Below, in pieces: positions 18,045 through 26,726 of a stretch of DNA of 35,550 nt. How positions within the stretch are numbered: position 1 is the first letter of the stretch; each line of letters begins with the position of its first letter. Origin of the DNA: an uncultured Clostridia bacterium (lineage in GTDB: Bacteria > Bacillota > Clostridia > Christensenellales > CAG-917). The notes under the pieces were generated by a model, which did no database searches, had not been told where the DNA came from, and saw only the letters and a list, made by a program, of their open reading frames with translations. The position numbers and the translations under genes were made by a program. The DNA lies in the NCBI GenBank assembly GCA_947628855.1, contig CANRBM010000010.1, positions 1 through 35,550 of the forward strand, given 5' to 3'.

Positions 18045-21000
18045 TCACGCGTCTATAGTGGATATGGTTATTGTGATCTCCTCAAGCACGTCAAGGAGCA
18101 CCCTCACCGTGTCGAGGGAGGAGAACATAGTCACGTTGTTTTCGACGGCGCAACGGCGTATGAGGTAGCCGTCCGACTCCTGCGAGAGGGAGTCTATGTC
18201 GCGCGTGCTTATGACGTAATTGACGTATCCCTTACGGATCGAGTCCAAAATGTCGTCTGAGCCCTCGCTGATCTTCTGCTTTGTGCGCGTGCGTATGCCA
18301 TGCTCCTTCAAGAACTTCGCCGTGCCCGCGGTCGCCTCGATGTTGAAGCCGAGCTTATAAAATCTGCGTATGAGCGGAAGCGCCTCCTCCTTGTCCTTGT
18401 CCGCGACGGTGACGAGTATCGTGCCGTAGTTGACGACGTTCATTCCGCTCGCCTGGAGCGCCTTATAAAGCGCCCTCGTCAAGCTCTTGTCATAGCCTAT
18501 CGCCTCGCCCGTGGACTTCATCTCGGGTGAGAGGTAGGCGTCGAGCCCTATTATTTTCGAGAAGGAGAACGCGGGCACCTTGACATAATGCTTTTCCTTT
18601 TCCTTGGGATATAGTTCATTAAATCCCTGCTCCTTGAGCGATTTGCCGAGTATGACGCGCGTGCCTATGTCCGCGAGGCTGTAGCCCGTAGATTTCGAGA
18701 GGAAGGGCACCGTGCGCGAGGAGCGCGGATTGACCTCTATCACATACACCTTTTCATTTTTATCCACTATGAATTGGATGTTGTAAAGCCCGACGATGCC
18801 TATGCCGAGGCCGAGCTGTTTTGTATATTGCAAAATTGTATCCTTCGCCTTTTGCGAAACGCTTATAGTGGGATAGACGGATATTGAGTCGCCCGAGTGT
18901 ATGCCCGTACGCTCCACAAGCTCCATAATACCGGGACAGAACACGTCCGTGCCGTCGCACACCGCGTCAACTTCAAGCTCCTTGCCTATTATGTACTTGT
19001 CCACGAGCACGGGCTGTTTTTCATCGATCTTGACGGCTGTGGCAAGATATATTCTGAGCGCCTTTTCGCTGCCGACTATCTGCATCGCCCTGCCGCCCAG
19101 CACATAGCTTGGGCGCACGAGCACGGGATAGCCTATCTCTTCGGCGACCCTCACGCCCTCTTCCACGCTTGTGACCGCCATGCCGCGGGGTTGAGGTATG
19201 CCCAATTCCTCCATAACTTTTTCAAAGGCGTCCCTGTTTTCCGCGCGCTCTATGGCGTCTTGGTCCGTGCCTATTATCTTGACTCCGCGCGCCGCAAGCC
19301 CGCCCGCGAGGTTTATAGCCGTCTGCCCGCCCAAAGACGCGATGACTCCGTCCGGTTTTTCGAGCGTGAGTATGTTCATTACATCCTCGACCGTGAGCGG
19401 CTCGAAGTAAAGTTTGTCGGAGCAGGTGTAGTCCGTGGAGACGGTCTCGGGGTTGTTGTTGATGACGATAGCCTCAAAGCCGCTCTCCTTTATCGTCTTG
19501 ACCGCGTGCACCGTGGAGTAGTCGAATTCCACGCCCTGCCCTATGCGTATGGGGCCAGAGCCGAGCACTACTATCTTGTGCCTGTTTGAAACTATGGACT
19601 CGTTCTCGCGCTCGTAACTGCTGTAGAAATAGGGCACATAGCTCTTGAACTCGCTCGCGCAGGTGTCGATCATCTTGTAGACGGGCATTATGTTCTTTTG
19701 CCGTCTGAGCTCGTATACATTGTCCTCGTCCGTCTGCCAGAGTTTGGCGATGTATGCGTCCGAAAATCCCATGCGCTTTGCGCCGTACAGCACTTCCGCG
19801 TCGAAGGGCGCCGCCTCGACCACCTTCTCATAGTCCGTGATATTCTTGAATTTCTCGAGGAAAAGCGGGTCTATCTTGGTTATTTTTGCGAGCTCGTTTA
19901 CTGTGACGCCGCGCCTCAGCAGCTCCGCGAGCGCGTAAAGCCTGTCGTCCCTGCCCTCCTTGATGTATTCCTTGAGCTCGGGTATGCCGTAGCTGTCGAA
20001 TTTTGAATGGTAGATGTGATTTACGCCCACTTCGAGGGAGCGCACCGCTTTGAGCAAGCTCTCCTCTATCGTCCTGCCCACGCTCATGACCTCGCCCGTC
20101 GCCTTCATCTGCGTGGAGAGCTTGTTTGAGACAGTGCTGAACTTGTCGAAGGGGAAGCGCGCTATCTTTGTCACCACGTAGTCGAGCGTAGGCTCGAAGC
20201 ACGCGGGAGTGTTGGCGAGCTGTATCTCGTCGAGCGTCATGCCCACCGCTATCTTCGCCGAAACGCGCGCTATGGGGTAGCCGCTCGCCTTGGACGCGAG
20301 CGCGGAAGAGCGCGATACGCGGGGATTGACCTCAATCAGGAAGTAGTCGAATGACTGCGGATCCAGCGCGAATTGCACGTTGCAGCCGCCCTCTATCTTG
20401 AGCGCGCGGATTATCTTGAGCGCGGAGTCGCGCAGCATATGATATTCCTTATTGGTGAGCGTTTGCGAGGGTGCGACGACCATTGAGTCGCCCGTATGTA
20501 CGCCGACGGGGTCTATATTTTCCATATTGCAGACGGTTATGGCGGTGTCGTTGGCGTCGCGCATGACCTCGTACTCTATCTCCTTAAATCCCTTTATGGA
20601 CTTTTCGACGAGCACTTGATGCACGGGAGAGAGCATGAGCGCGTTTTTCATTATCTCTCTGAACTCCTCCTCATTGTCCGCAAAACCGCCGCCCGTGCCG
20701 CCCAAAGTGAACGCGGGACGAAGCACGACGGGATAGCCTATCTCTTCAGCCGCTTTTACGCCCTCCTCCATGCTGAACGCGATGATGGAAGGCAGTACGG
20801 GCTCGCCCAAAGAGAGACAAAGCTCCTTGAATTTCTCTCTGTCCTCAGCCATTTCAATGGACTCGGGACTAGTGCCCAAAAGCTCCACTCCGCACTCGTC
20901 GAGGACGCCTTTTTTGGCAAGTTGGACGGCGAGGTTGAGTCCCGTCTGTCCGCCTATGCCGGGGACTATGGCGTCGGGGCGCTCATAGCGCAATATCTTT

Positions 21001-21224
21001 GCGAGGTACTCGAGCGTGAGCGGCTCCATATACACCTTGTCCGCGACGGTTGTGTCCGTCATGATCGTAGCGGGATTGGAGTTTGCGAGCACCACTTCAT
21101 AGCCCTCTTCTCTCAAGGCGAGGCAAGCCTGCGTGCCCGCGTAATCGAATTCCGCCGCCTGCCCTATAACGATGGGGCCGGAGCCGATGACAAGTATTTT
21201 TTTAAGATCCGTTCTCTTAGGCAT
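18045..21224 (-). CDS. carB: carbamoyl-phosphate synthase large subunit
   Basis: 1059 aa; [26 protein letters not shown] and [23 protein letters not shown] duplicated synthetase halves. Confidence 0.97.
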   Translation of the reverse strand: MPKRTDLKKILVIGSGPIVIGQAAEFDYAGTQACLALREEGYEVVLANSNPATIMTDTTVADKVYMEPLTLEYLAKILRYERPDAIVPGIGGQTGLNLAVQLAKKGVLDECGVELLGTSPESIEMAEDREKFKELCLSLGEPVLPSIIAFSMEEGVKAAEEIGYPVVLRPAFTLGGTGGGFADNEEEFREIMKNALMLSPVHQVLVEKSIKGFKEIEYEVMRDANDTAITVCNMENIDPVGVHTGDSMVVAPSQTLTNKEYHMLRDSALKIIRALKIEGGCNVQFALDPQSFDYFLIEVNPRVSRSSALASKASGYPIARVSAKIAVGMTLDEIQLANTPACFEPTLDYVVTKIARFPFDKFSTVSNKLSTQMKATGEVMSVGRTIEESLLKAVRSLEVGVNHIYHSKFDSYGIPELKEYIKEGRDDRLYALAELLRRGVTVNELAKITKIDPLFLEKFKNITDYEKVVEAAPFDAEVLYGAKRMGFSDAYIAKLWQTDEDNVYELRRQKNIMPVYKMIDTCASEFKSYVPYFYSSYERENESIVSNRHKIVVLGSGPIRIGQGVEFDYSTVHAVKTIKESGFEAIVINNNPETVSTDYTCSDKLYFEPLTVEDVMNILTLEKPDGVIASLGGQTAINLAGGLAARGVKIIGTDQDAIERAENRDAFEKVMEELGIPQPRGMAVTSVEEGVRVAEEIGYPVLVRPSYVLGGRAMQIVGSEKALRIYLATAVKIDEKQPVLVDKYIIGKELEVDAVCDGTDVFCPGIMELVERTGIHSGDSISVYPTISVSQKAKDTILQYTKQLGLGIGIVGLYNIQFIVDKNEKVYVIEVNPRSSRTVPFLSKSTGYSLADIGTRVILGKSLKEQGFNELYPKEKEKHYVKVPAFSFSKIIGLDAYLSPEMKSTGEAIGYDKSLTRALYKALQASGMNVVNYGTILVTVADKDKEEALPLIRRFYKLGFNIEATAGTAKFLKEHGIRTRTKQKISEGSDDILDSIRKGYVNYVISTRDIDSLSQESDGYLIRRCAVENNVTMFSSLDTVRVLLDVLEEITITISTIDA

Positions 21225-22308
21225 TCCTGTTTTCCTCCATCAAATTTATGAACAAGTCGAAAAGATAGCTCGAATCCTGCGGACCGGGAGCGCTTTCGGG
21301 GTGGTATTGTACGCTGAAAACCTTGTGTTTTACGTCCTGCATGCCCTCTACGGTGCCGTCAAGCAGATTTATGTGCGTGACTTTGAGTCCCGTGCCCTTC
21401 AGACTTTCGGGAAGCACCGCGTAGGAGTGGTTTTGCGACGTCATCTCTATCTTGCCCGTCTCCAGCCTCTTGACGGGATGGTTGCCGCCGCGATGTCCGA
21501 ATTTTAGCTTGTACGTCTTGCCCCCTCTCGCGAGCGCGATGAGTTGATGTCCCAGGCATATGCCGAACATTGGATATTTACCGTACAGTTTTGCGACTGT
21601 CTTTATCGTGTCCGCGTTATCCTCGGGGTCGCCGGGACCGTTTGAGAGGAAGATACCGTCTGGCGAGAGCTTGACTATCTCTTCATACGTCGTGTTGTAA
21701 GGCACTATCGTAACGTCGCATCCGCGCGCATTGAGGCAGCGTACTATGTTCTGTTTCATGCCGCAATCTATGGCGACGACGCTGTACTTCGCATGCGGAG
21801 CGCGGCTGAAATTGCGCTTTTTGCTGCTCACCCTCGCCACAGCGTCATGCGGCACGGGAGAGGCGGCTATGAGCAGAAGCCCCTCCGCCGTCGGCATATC
21901 TGCGGGACATATGCACACCCTGCGCGAGCCGAAGTCGCGTATGGAGCGCGTGAGCATCCTCGTGTCCACTCCCGAAATACCGGGGATGCCGTACTCGTCA
22001 AGCAGCTCGCCGAGCGTCTCCACGCTGCGGAAGTTGGAGGGCAAATCGTTATAGTCCCTCACGACGAGCGCGCCTATCGTGGGACGCTTTGTCTCGAAAT
22101 CCTCCTTGGCGATGCCGTAGTTGCCTATCACGGGATATGTCATGACCACCGCCTGATCCGTGTAGGAGGGGTCGGAAACTATCTCCTGATATCCGACTAC
22201 GGACGTGTTGAAAACGATCTCGAACACGAAAACGCCGTCTGTCCTGCCGAATGCGGTACCGTAATACTCGGTGCCGTCGTCCATGATTATCTTTCTGTCA
22301 AATTCCAT
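21217..22308 (-). CDS. carA: carbamoyl-phosphate synthase small subunit
   Basis: [13 protein letters not shown]-type [16 protein letters not shown] and [33 protein letters not shown] glutaminase motifs. Confidence 0.97.
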   Translation of the reverse strand: MEFDRKIIMDDGTEYYGTAFGRTDGVFVFEIVFNTSVVGYQEIVSDPSYTDQAVVMTYPVIGNYGIAKEDFETKRPTIGALVVRDYNDLPSNFRSVETLGELLDEYGIPGISGVDTRMLTRSIRDFGSRRVCICPADMPTAEGLLLIAASPVPHDAVARVSSKKRNFSRAPHAKYSVVAIDCGMKQNIVRCLNARGCDVTIVPYNTTYEEIVKLSPDGIFLSNGPGDPEDNADTIKTVAKLYGKYPMFGICLGHQLIALARGGKTYKLKFGHRGGNHPVKRLETGKIEMTSQNHSYAVLPESLKGTGLKVTHINLLDGTVEGMQDVKHKVFSVQYHPESAPGPQDSSYLFDLFINLMEENRNA

Positions 22309-23471
22309 ACGGTCTTGCCTCCGATATCAAGTTTAACGCATCTTCCGAAAACTTTTCTGCCCTCGAACGGGGTAGCCTTGCCCTTGGAAAGAAATTCCGC
22401 GGGGTCTATCACATATTCCTCGCTAACGTCCCAAAGCGCCTCGCCCTCGACGGGTATCCCAAAGCGCTTTGACGGCGCGTAGCACATCAGATCTATAAGC
22501 CTCTCTAGCGATATGACGCCCTTTTTCACAAGATCTGTATACAGCACGGGAAAGGCGCACTCAAGCCCCACGACGCCCATAGCGCTATGCTCAAGCCCCT
22601 TCGCCTTCTCCTCGGCGGAGTGTGGCGCGTGGTCCGTAGCTATCATATCAATAGTGCCGTCCTTCAAGCCCTCTATGAGCGCGAGCCTGTCCTCGCGGGA
22701 GCGGAGCGGCGGATTCATCTTGAAACGCCCGTCCTCTCTCATATCGTTTTCGTCCAGCACAAGATAGTGAGGCGCGGTCTCGCAGGTCACGTCCACGCCC
22801 CTCGCCTTTGCCTCGCGAATGAGCTGTACGCTCTCCTTCGTCGAGATGTGGCACACGTGATATTTCGCGCCCGTCTCTTCTGCGAGGAGAAGGTCGCGCT
22901 CTATCTGTCTCCACTCGCTCTCGCTCGATATGCCTTTATGCCCGTGTTCGAGCGCGTACTTGCCCGCGTGCACGTATCCGCCCGCTCTGAGCGCGTCGTC
23001 CTCGCAATGCGCGGCGATAATGACTCCCTCTTTTGCTGCAAGCCGCATGGCGCGGCGCATCGTGTCCTCGCTCTGTACGCCCCTGCCGTCGTCCGAAAAC
23101 GCCACGGCGCGTCCCTTGAGCGCGTGGAGATCCACAAGCTCTCCGCCCTTTTCGCCAACGGTTATAGCGGCATAGGGATACACCCTCACCTTCGCGTCGC
23201 GGGCAATTATGTCCTCGAGCGTCCTCAAATTTTCGTCCGAATCGGGCACCGGAGAGAGGTTCGGCATACAGCAGACCGCGCTAAAACCCCCTCTCGCCGC
23301 CGCGAGCGTGCCGCTTGCCACCGTCTCTTTATAAGAAAAACCCGGCTCCCTCAAATGTACGTGTACATCAATGAGACCGGGCAATTTCAAATATTTATCC
23401 TCAAAAACGGGAGACTCGGGCGCTGTTACGCCCTGTATGCGGCAATTCTTTCCCTTGAACTTCGGCATCAT
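22287..23471 (-). CDS. pyrC: dihydroorotase
   Basis: LPGLIDVHVHLREPGFSYKETVASGT, HCEDDAL, DMIATDHAPHSAEEK; GGGAGG ribosome-binding site 6-7 nt before MMPKFKG. Confidence 0.94.
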   Translation of the reverse strand: MMPKFKGKNCRIQGVTAPESPVFEDKYLKLPGLIDVHVHLREPGFSYKETVASGTLAAARGGFSAVCCMPNLSPVPDSDENLRTLEDIIARDAKVRVYPYAAITVGEKGGELVDLHALKGRAVAFSDDGRGVQSEDTMRRAMRLAAKEGVIIAAHCEDDALRAGGYVHAGKYALEHGHKGISSESEWRQIERDLLLAEETGAKYHVCHISTKESVQLIREAKARGVDVTCETAPHYLVLDENDMREDGRFKMNPPLRSREDRLALIEGLKDGTIDMIATDHAPHSAEEKAKGLEHSAMGVVGLECAFPVLYTDLVKKGVISLERLIDLMCYAPSKRFGIPVEGEALWDVSEEYVIDPAEFLSKGKATPFEGRKVFGRCVKLDIGGKTVWNLTER

Positions 23472-23536
23472 TTCCGCACCTCCCAAAAGCCCGCGACGCG
23501 ACGGCGCCATACCGCCTCGCCTTGGACATTGCTATT

Positions 23537-23565
23537 GTTATAAACTTTTTGCTCAAATTTGTCAA
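23537..23565 (-). promoter_or_regulatory. sigma-A-type promoter of the pyr operon
   Basis: Minus strand TTGACA (23565-23560), 17 bp, TATAAC (23542-23537). Confidence 0.8.
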
Positions 23566-23706
23566 ACGATTTTAAAGACAAAAATATAGATATATTATAT
23601 AAAATACAATATGTATTTTCAGATGGATTTTCGTGTGTATTATTGCGCGCACGTTTGCTTGCATGAAATGTCCGACCTCGCTCGCGCAATACAAAACCTA
23701 TACTTC

Positions 23707-23733
23707 AAAAAAGTCGTCCCGCGGACGCTTTTA
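23707..23733 (-). terminator. intrinsic terminator after the 23791-24852 gene
   Basis: Minus strand aaaag-cgtcc-gcg-ggacg-acttttttg. Confidence 0.7.
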
Positions 23734-23790
23734 CGGATTTGCACTTTTAATATAAAACAGTCCCCCGAATGAAATTCGAGTCCGAAATCG

Positions 23791-24852
23791 TCAAGAGTGC
23801 GCGAAAAAGTTTACGCCGAGTTTGACATAGCCGCCGAGCGCGGAGTCCACGCAGTCGAAGTCGCTACCCTCAAGCCATATGCACACATAACAATACATGA
23901 TGCCGCCGCGCGCGAGCGTTGTAGTATTTTTGAATACGAAGTCCTCTCCGAAAGGCTCCGTAGGCTCGAGGAAACCGTTTGCCAGCGCGTCCTCTGTCGT
24001 CATGCCGTACGGGGAGTCCAGCTTTTTGAAAAAGTCGTTTTGCCAATCGAAATCGGGAGCGTCCGAGCCGACGGGATACGCGACGTATTCAAGATAGCCG
24101 TCCTCAGCGCTCCGCCCTTCGTTCAGCTTTGTACATGCAAGCCGCGGGTCGTCGCTTAGCGCGGCATACACCCGTACGTTCGTCCTTTCAAGCTGGTCGG
24201 ATATATCGCCATCGGGAGCTTTTATGCTCTCGCCCCACATGACTCGCACCGCGTCCTTCAACCCGCTGTTGTTGTCGTAGTCGAGCGCCATCTCGTAGTC
24301 AACGGTGACGTCAGTATCGCTGTCGTTGCGCAGCATACAGGTGAAACGAATGAAATTTTTGCCGTTGTCCACCCCGATCGGGATGTCGTCGCCCGTCAAC
24401 AGGGCGCGGACATAGCCTTTGTCATCTATCTTTTCCTGTTCATAGACGGGGCTGTAGCTGACATTCCAAAACTCTGACGGACCTTCCGCGTCGAGATAGG
24501 TCGCCCAATAGGTATCGTCGAAGGATAGGGAGATATGGCTGTCGTCGTCGGGCGAGCTCGCCGTAATGCGGACGTCGTTGCTACGGTCGAAAAGCAGCAA
24601 AATATACGCGAGCAACGTCACAATGAGCGAGACGACAAGCACTATCACCGCAACTCTCTTGACTTTGCGGCGCAGCTCCTCCCGTTTTATCCTCTTTTTG
24701 GCAACGATGGAGTTTTCGCCCGCGGCGTCTAAGTCCGCGCGCGTCTCGGGACTATAGTCGGAAGAGCCGTCTCTCTGCGCGGAGGACGCGCCTTTGCCCG
24801 ACTCGTTCATACCGTCCAAAGTCAGATTGGAATTTTCCAACTCGTCGCTCAT
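23791..24852 (-). CDS. single-TM extracytoplasmic protein of unknown function (camelysin/TasA-like C-terminal pattern)
   Basis: Charged N-terminus, one TM (VKRVAVIVLVVSLIVTLLAYILLLF), Asp-rich ectodomain, ending YCYVCIWLEGSDFDCVDSALGGYVKLGVNFFAHS. Confidence 0.7.
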   Translation of the reverse strand: MSDELENSNLTLDGMNESGKGASSAQRDGSSDYSPETRADLDAAGENSIVAKKRIKREELRRKVKRVAVIVLVVSLIVTLLAYILLLFDRSNDVRITASSPDDDSHISLSFDDTYWATYLDAEGPSEFWNVSYSPVYEQEKIDDKGYVRALLTGDDIPIGVDNGKNFIRFTCMLRNDSDTDVTVDYEMALDYDNNSGLKDAVRVMWGESIKAPDGDISDQLERTNVRVYAALSDDPRLACTKLNEGRSAEDGYLEYVAYPVGSDAPDFDWQNDFFKKLDSPYGMTTEDALANGFLEPTEPFGEDFVFKNTTTLARGGIMYCYVCIWLEGSDFDCVDSALGGYVKLGVNFFAHS

Positions 24853-24966
24853 AAAATATCCCTATTCTTCGATTTTCCGCGAAGGCGCTTTGCGGAGTAT
24901 AAGATCGCAAATTTTGTACCGTCCGCGCGCCGAAATATCGACAAAAATCGACAATATGTTGAAGAT

Positions 24967-24995
24967 ATTATATCAAAAAGCGCCCGACTGCGCAA
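24967..24995 (-). promoter_or_regulatory. promoter of the 23791-24852 gene
   Basis: Minus strand TTGCGC (24995-24990), 17 bp, TATAAT (24972-24967). Confidence 0.6.
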
Positions 24996-25110
24996 CAGCT
25001 TTTTTATGCGGAGAATACAACAATACTTCACGCCGTCATAGGGCGCGAAATAATGCGGAAAATTCCCAAAGAATGCGATAAATGCAAATATGGGGCGCAA
25101 AACGAGGGTC

Positions 25111-25779
25111 TCACTCAAAGACGAAGTTTTCTTTGCCCGCGCCCAGCTCGAAGTGGAGCTTCGCTATGCCGAGATCCGTCTTTGCATACGGTCCCATGCC
25201 GTGCGTCGCCTTGACTTTGTCCTCTTCAAGCTCGAAACGAAACTTTTGCTGATTTATCGCCGTAGGCGCGAGCAGCGCGAATTCCACTCCCCTCTTGAAC
25301 CATTCGGGGCTTGCCTCAGAAATATTGCTCACATCCTCGGGGCTCTTTGAGCGGTGGGGTTTGCCCTCGTTCTCGCCGTAGCCGACCGTGATTATCATAT
25401 GGATCTTTTCGCCTTCCGCGATATCAAGCGCTTCGGGGATCTTCTTGTAGCTGCCCGCGACCCAGCAAGTGCCAAGCCCGAGTTGCCTCGCAAGCAGGAC
25501 AAGCCTCTCGCCGTAGTAGCCGACCTTCTCCTCACAGCCGTCTTTGGGCGCGACCATTGCGATATAGTTGACCGCGTTTTTAAAGCTGCCGTATCTTGCA
25601 AGAAGACAGTTCATCGCCTTAGGCTCGTTGAGCGCGAGTTGAAGATGCAGCCCGCCCTCGGCGTTGCTCTTTGCGATCTCTTCCCTAAGTTTGTCCGCGA
25701 TGTCTTGACCAAGGGGCTCCGCCTTGTATTGTCTCACGCTATGGCGCGCCCTCATTGCCTCGAAAATATCCATAAACAC
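25111..25779 (-). CDS. nitroreductase family protein
   Basis: MDIFEAMRARHSVRQYKAEPLGQD..., YYGERLVLLARQLGLGTCWVAG, LLAPTAINQQKFRFEL. Confidence 0.88.
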   Translation of the reverse strand: MFMDIFEAMRARHSVRQYKAEPLGQDIADKLREEIAKSNAEGGLHLQLALNEPKAMNCLLARYGSFKNAVNYIAMVAPKDGCEEKVGYYGERLVLLARQLGLGTCWVAGSYKKIPEALDIAEGEKIHMIITVGYGENEGKPHRSKSPEDVSNISEASPEWFKRGVEFALLAPTAINQQKFRFELEEDKVKATHGMGPYAKTDLGIAKLHFELGAGKENFVFE

Positions 25780-25870
25780 CTCTTTATTTGCGCGTTTTCG
25801 ACATTTAAACTGCCAATTCGCGCAAACTCAAAAAATTAAGCTTGACAAAAGTTGCTTCCTTTCCGCCTAT

Positions 25871-25899
25871 GTTATACCACCCTACGCGCGTTTTGTCAA
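25871..25899 (-). promoter_or_regulatory. sigma-A-type promoter of the nitroreductase gene
   Basis: Minus strand TTGACA (25899-25894), 17 bp, TATAAC (25876-25871). Confidence 0.75.
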
Positions 25900-26091
25900 T
25901 ACATCAAAACAGCGCAAGTCCTGCATAAAGTTTGAACATCAAAGAGACAAATTCCATTAAGGCGGCACATTTTCATTCGCCGCGGAGCGCATAAGTGAAA
26001 TACGAAAGAAATGACGCAACGCACATGTGTGTGACAAGATAACACGCCTCGGGACGTGTAAGTGAAAATACAAAACCAAATGACGAGATAC

Positions 26092-26292
26092 TCACATATA
26101 CGCCTTGAGCGCGGTCTGCAAAATCTGCAAAAATTTTGAGAGCCTCTCGAGCTGCTCCCTGCTCTTGCCCTGCGACAGCGAATCGGCAAGGGCGACCGCA
26201 AGAATATTGAGGTTCAGCGGCGAATCGCAAATCTCGCTCATCGCGTCGTGGATAACGCCCACTTCCCTGCCAAAATCCAAATCCGAACCCAT
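26092..26292 (-). CDS. small 66-aa protein of unknown function
   Basis: MGSDLDFGREVGVIHDAMSEICDSPLNLNILAVALADSLSQGKSREQLERLSKFLQILQTALKAYM; composition looks like a real helical protein, unlike the neighbouring spurious ORFs. Confidence 0.55.
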   Translation of the reverse strand: MGSDLDFGREVGVIHDAMSEICDSPLNLNILAVALADSLSQGKSREQLERLSKFLQILQTALKAYM

Positions 26293-26342
26293 AGCACCAT
26301 TTTATGCCGCCGCCTCGCCCTCTGCCAATCCGCGCTTAATTC

Positions 26343-26423
26343 CCCCATAAAATCGCTACGGAATTTTGTGGGGACCCCGACTCTTTACCCCATAAAATCA
26401 CTTCGTGATTTTATGGGGACCCC
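26343..26423. repeat. two copies of a GGGGTCCCC-hairpin palindromic repeat
   Basis: 26388-26418 is a perfect 14-bp stem / 3-nt loop (ccccataaaatcac-ttc-gtgattttatgggg) followed by acccc; 26343-26378 is a diverged copy. Confidence 0.85.
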
Positions 26424-26448
26424 AAATTGCTTAAGATGACAGTTAGAG

Positions 26449-26480
26449 AAAAAACCTCGTCGGAGGGGACGAGGTTTTTT
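26449..26480. terminator. strong bidirectional intrinsic terminator downstream of the giant surface protein gene
   Basis: aaaaaacctcgtc-ggaggg-gacgaggtttttt, perfect 13-bp stem. Confidence 0.85.
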
Positions 26481-26554
26481 GAAAGTATGGCTTGTGTGCG
26501 AAGGGGGATTGATCACACACAGAGTTTTGAATTGAATTGCTGCCTGCCAATATA

Positions 26555-26693
26555 CAAGGGGATGTTTCGACTGCGCTGCGCTCCGCTCAACATGACAGGT
26601 TATATAAGTTGTCATTCCGAGCGGATGGGGTCCCCAAAACAATTACGAAGTGATTTTTTGGGGTAAAGCGTCGAGGAATCCCCTTGTCCGAGC
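26555..26693. repeat. interspersed inverted repeat, copy B, carrying a GGGGTCCCC-hairpin unit nested in its 3' arm
   Basis: caaggggatgtttcgactgcgctgcgctccgctcaacatgaca...tgtcattccgagcg[gatggggtcccc...ggggtaaagc]gtcgaggaatccccttgtccgagc. Confidence 0.85.
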
Positions 26694-26726
26694 ACACTTG
26701 CACGCGCTGTCATTCCGTGACAGTGG

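Noticed and set aside
23472-23510. Upstream start of dihydroorotase (MAPSRRGLLGGAE) or a leader peptide
   Set aside because: Good ribosome-binding site sits directly before MMPKFKG and the extension encodes it; no attenuator structure evident.
26343-26423. Possible CRISPR array
   Set aside because: Only two diverged palindromic units with no constant repeat/variable spacer arrangement and no cas genes in the window.
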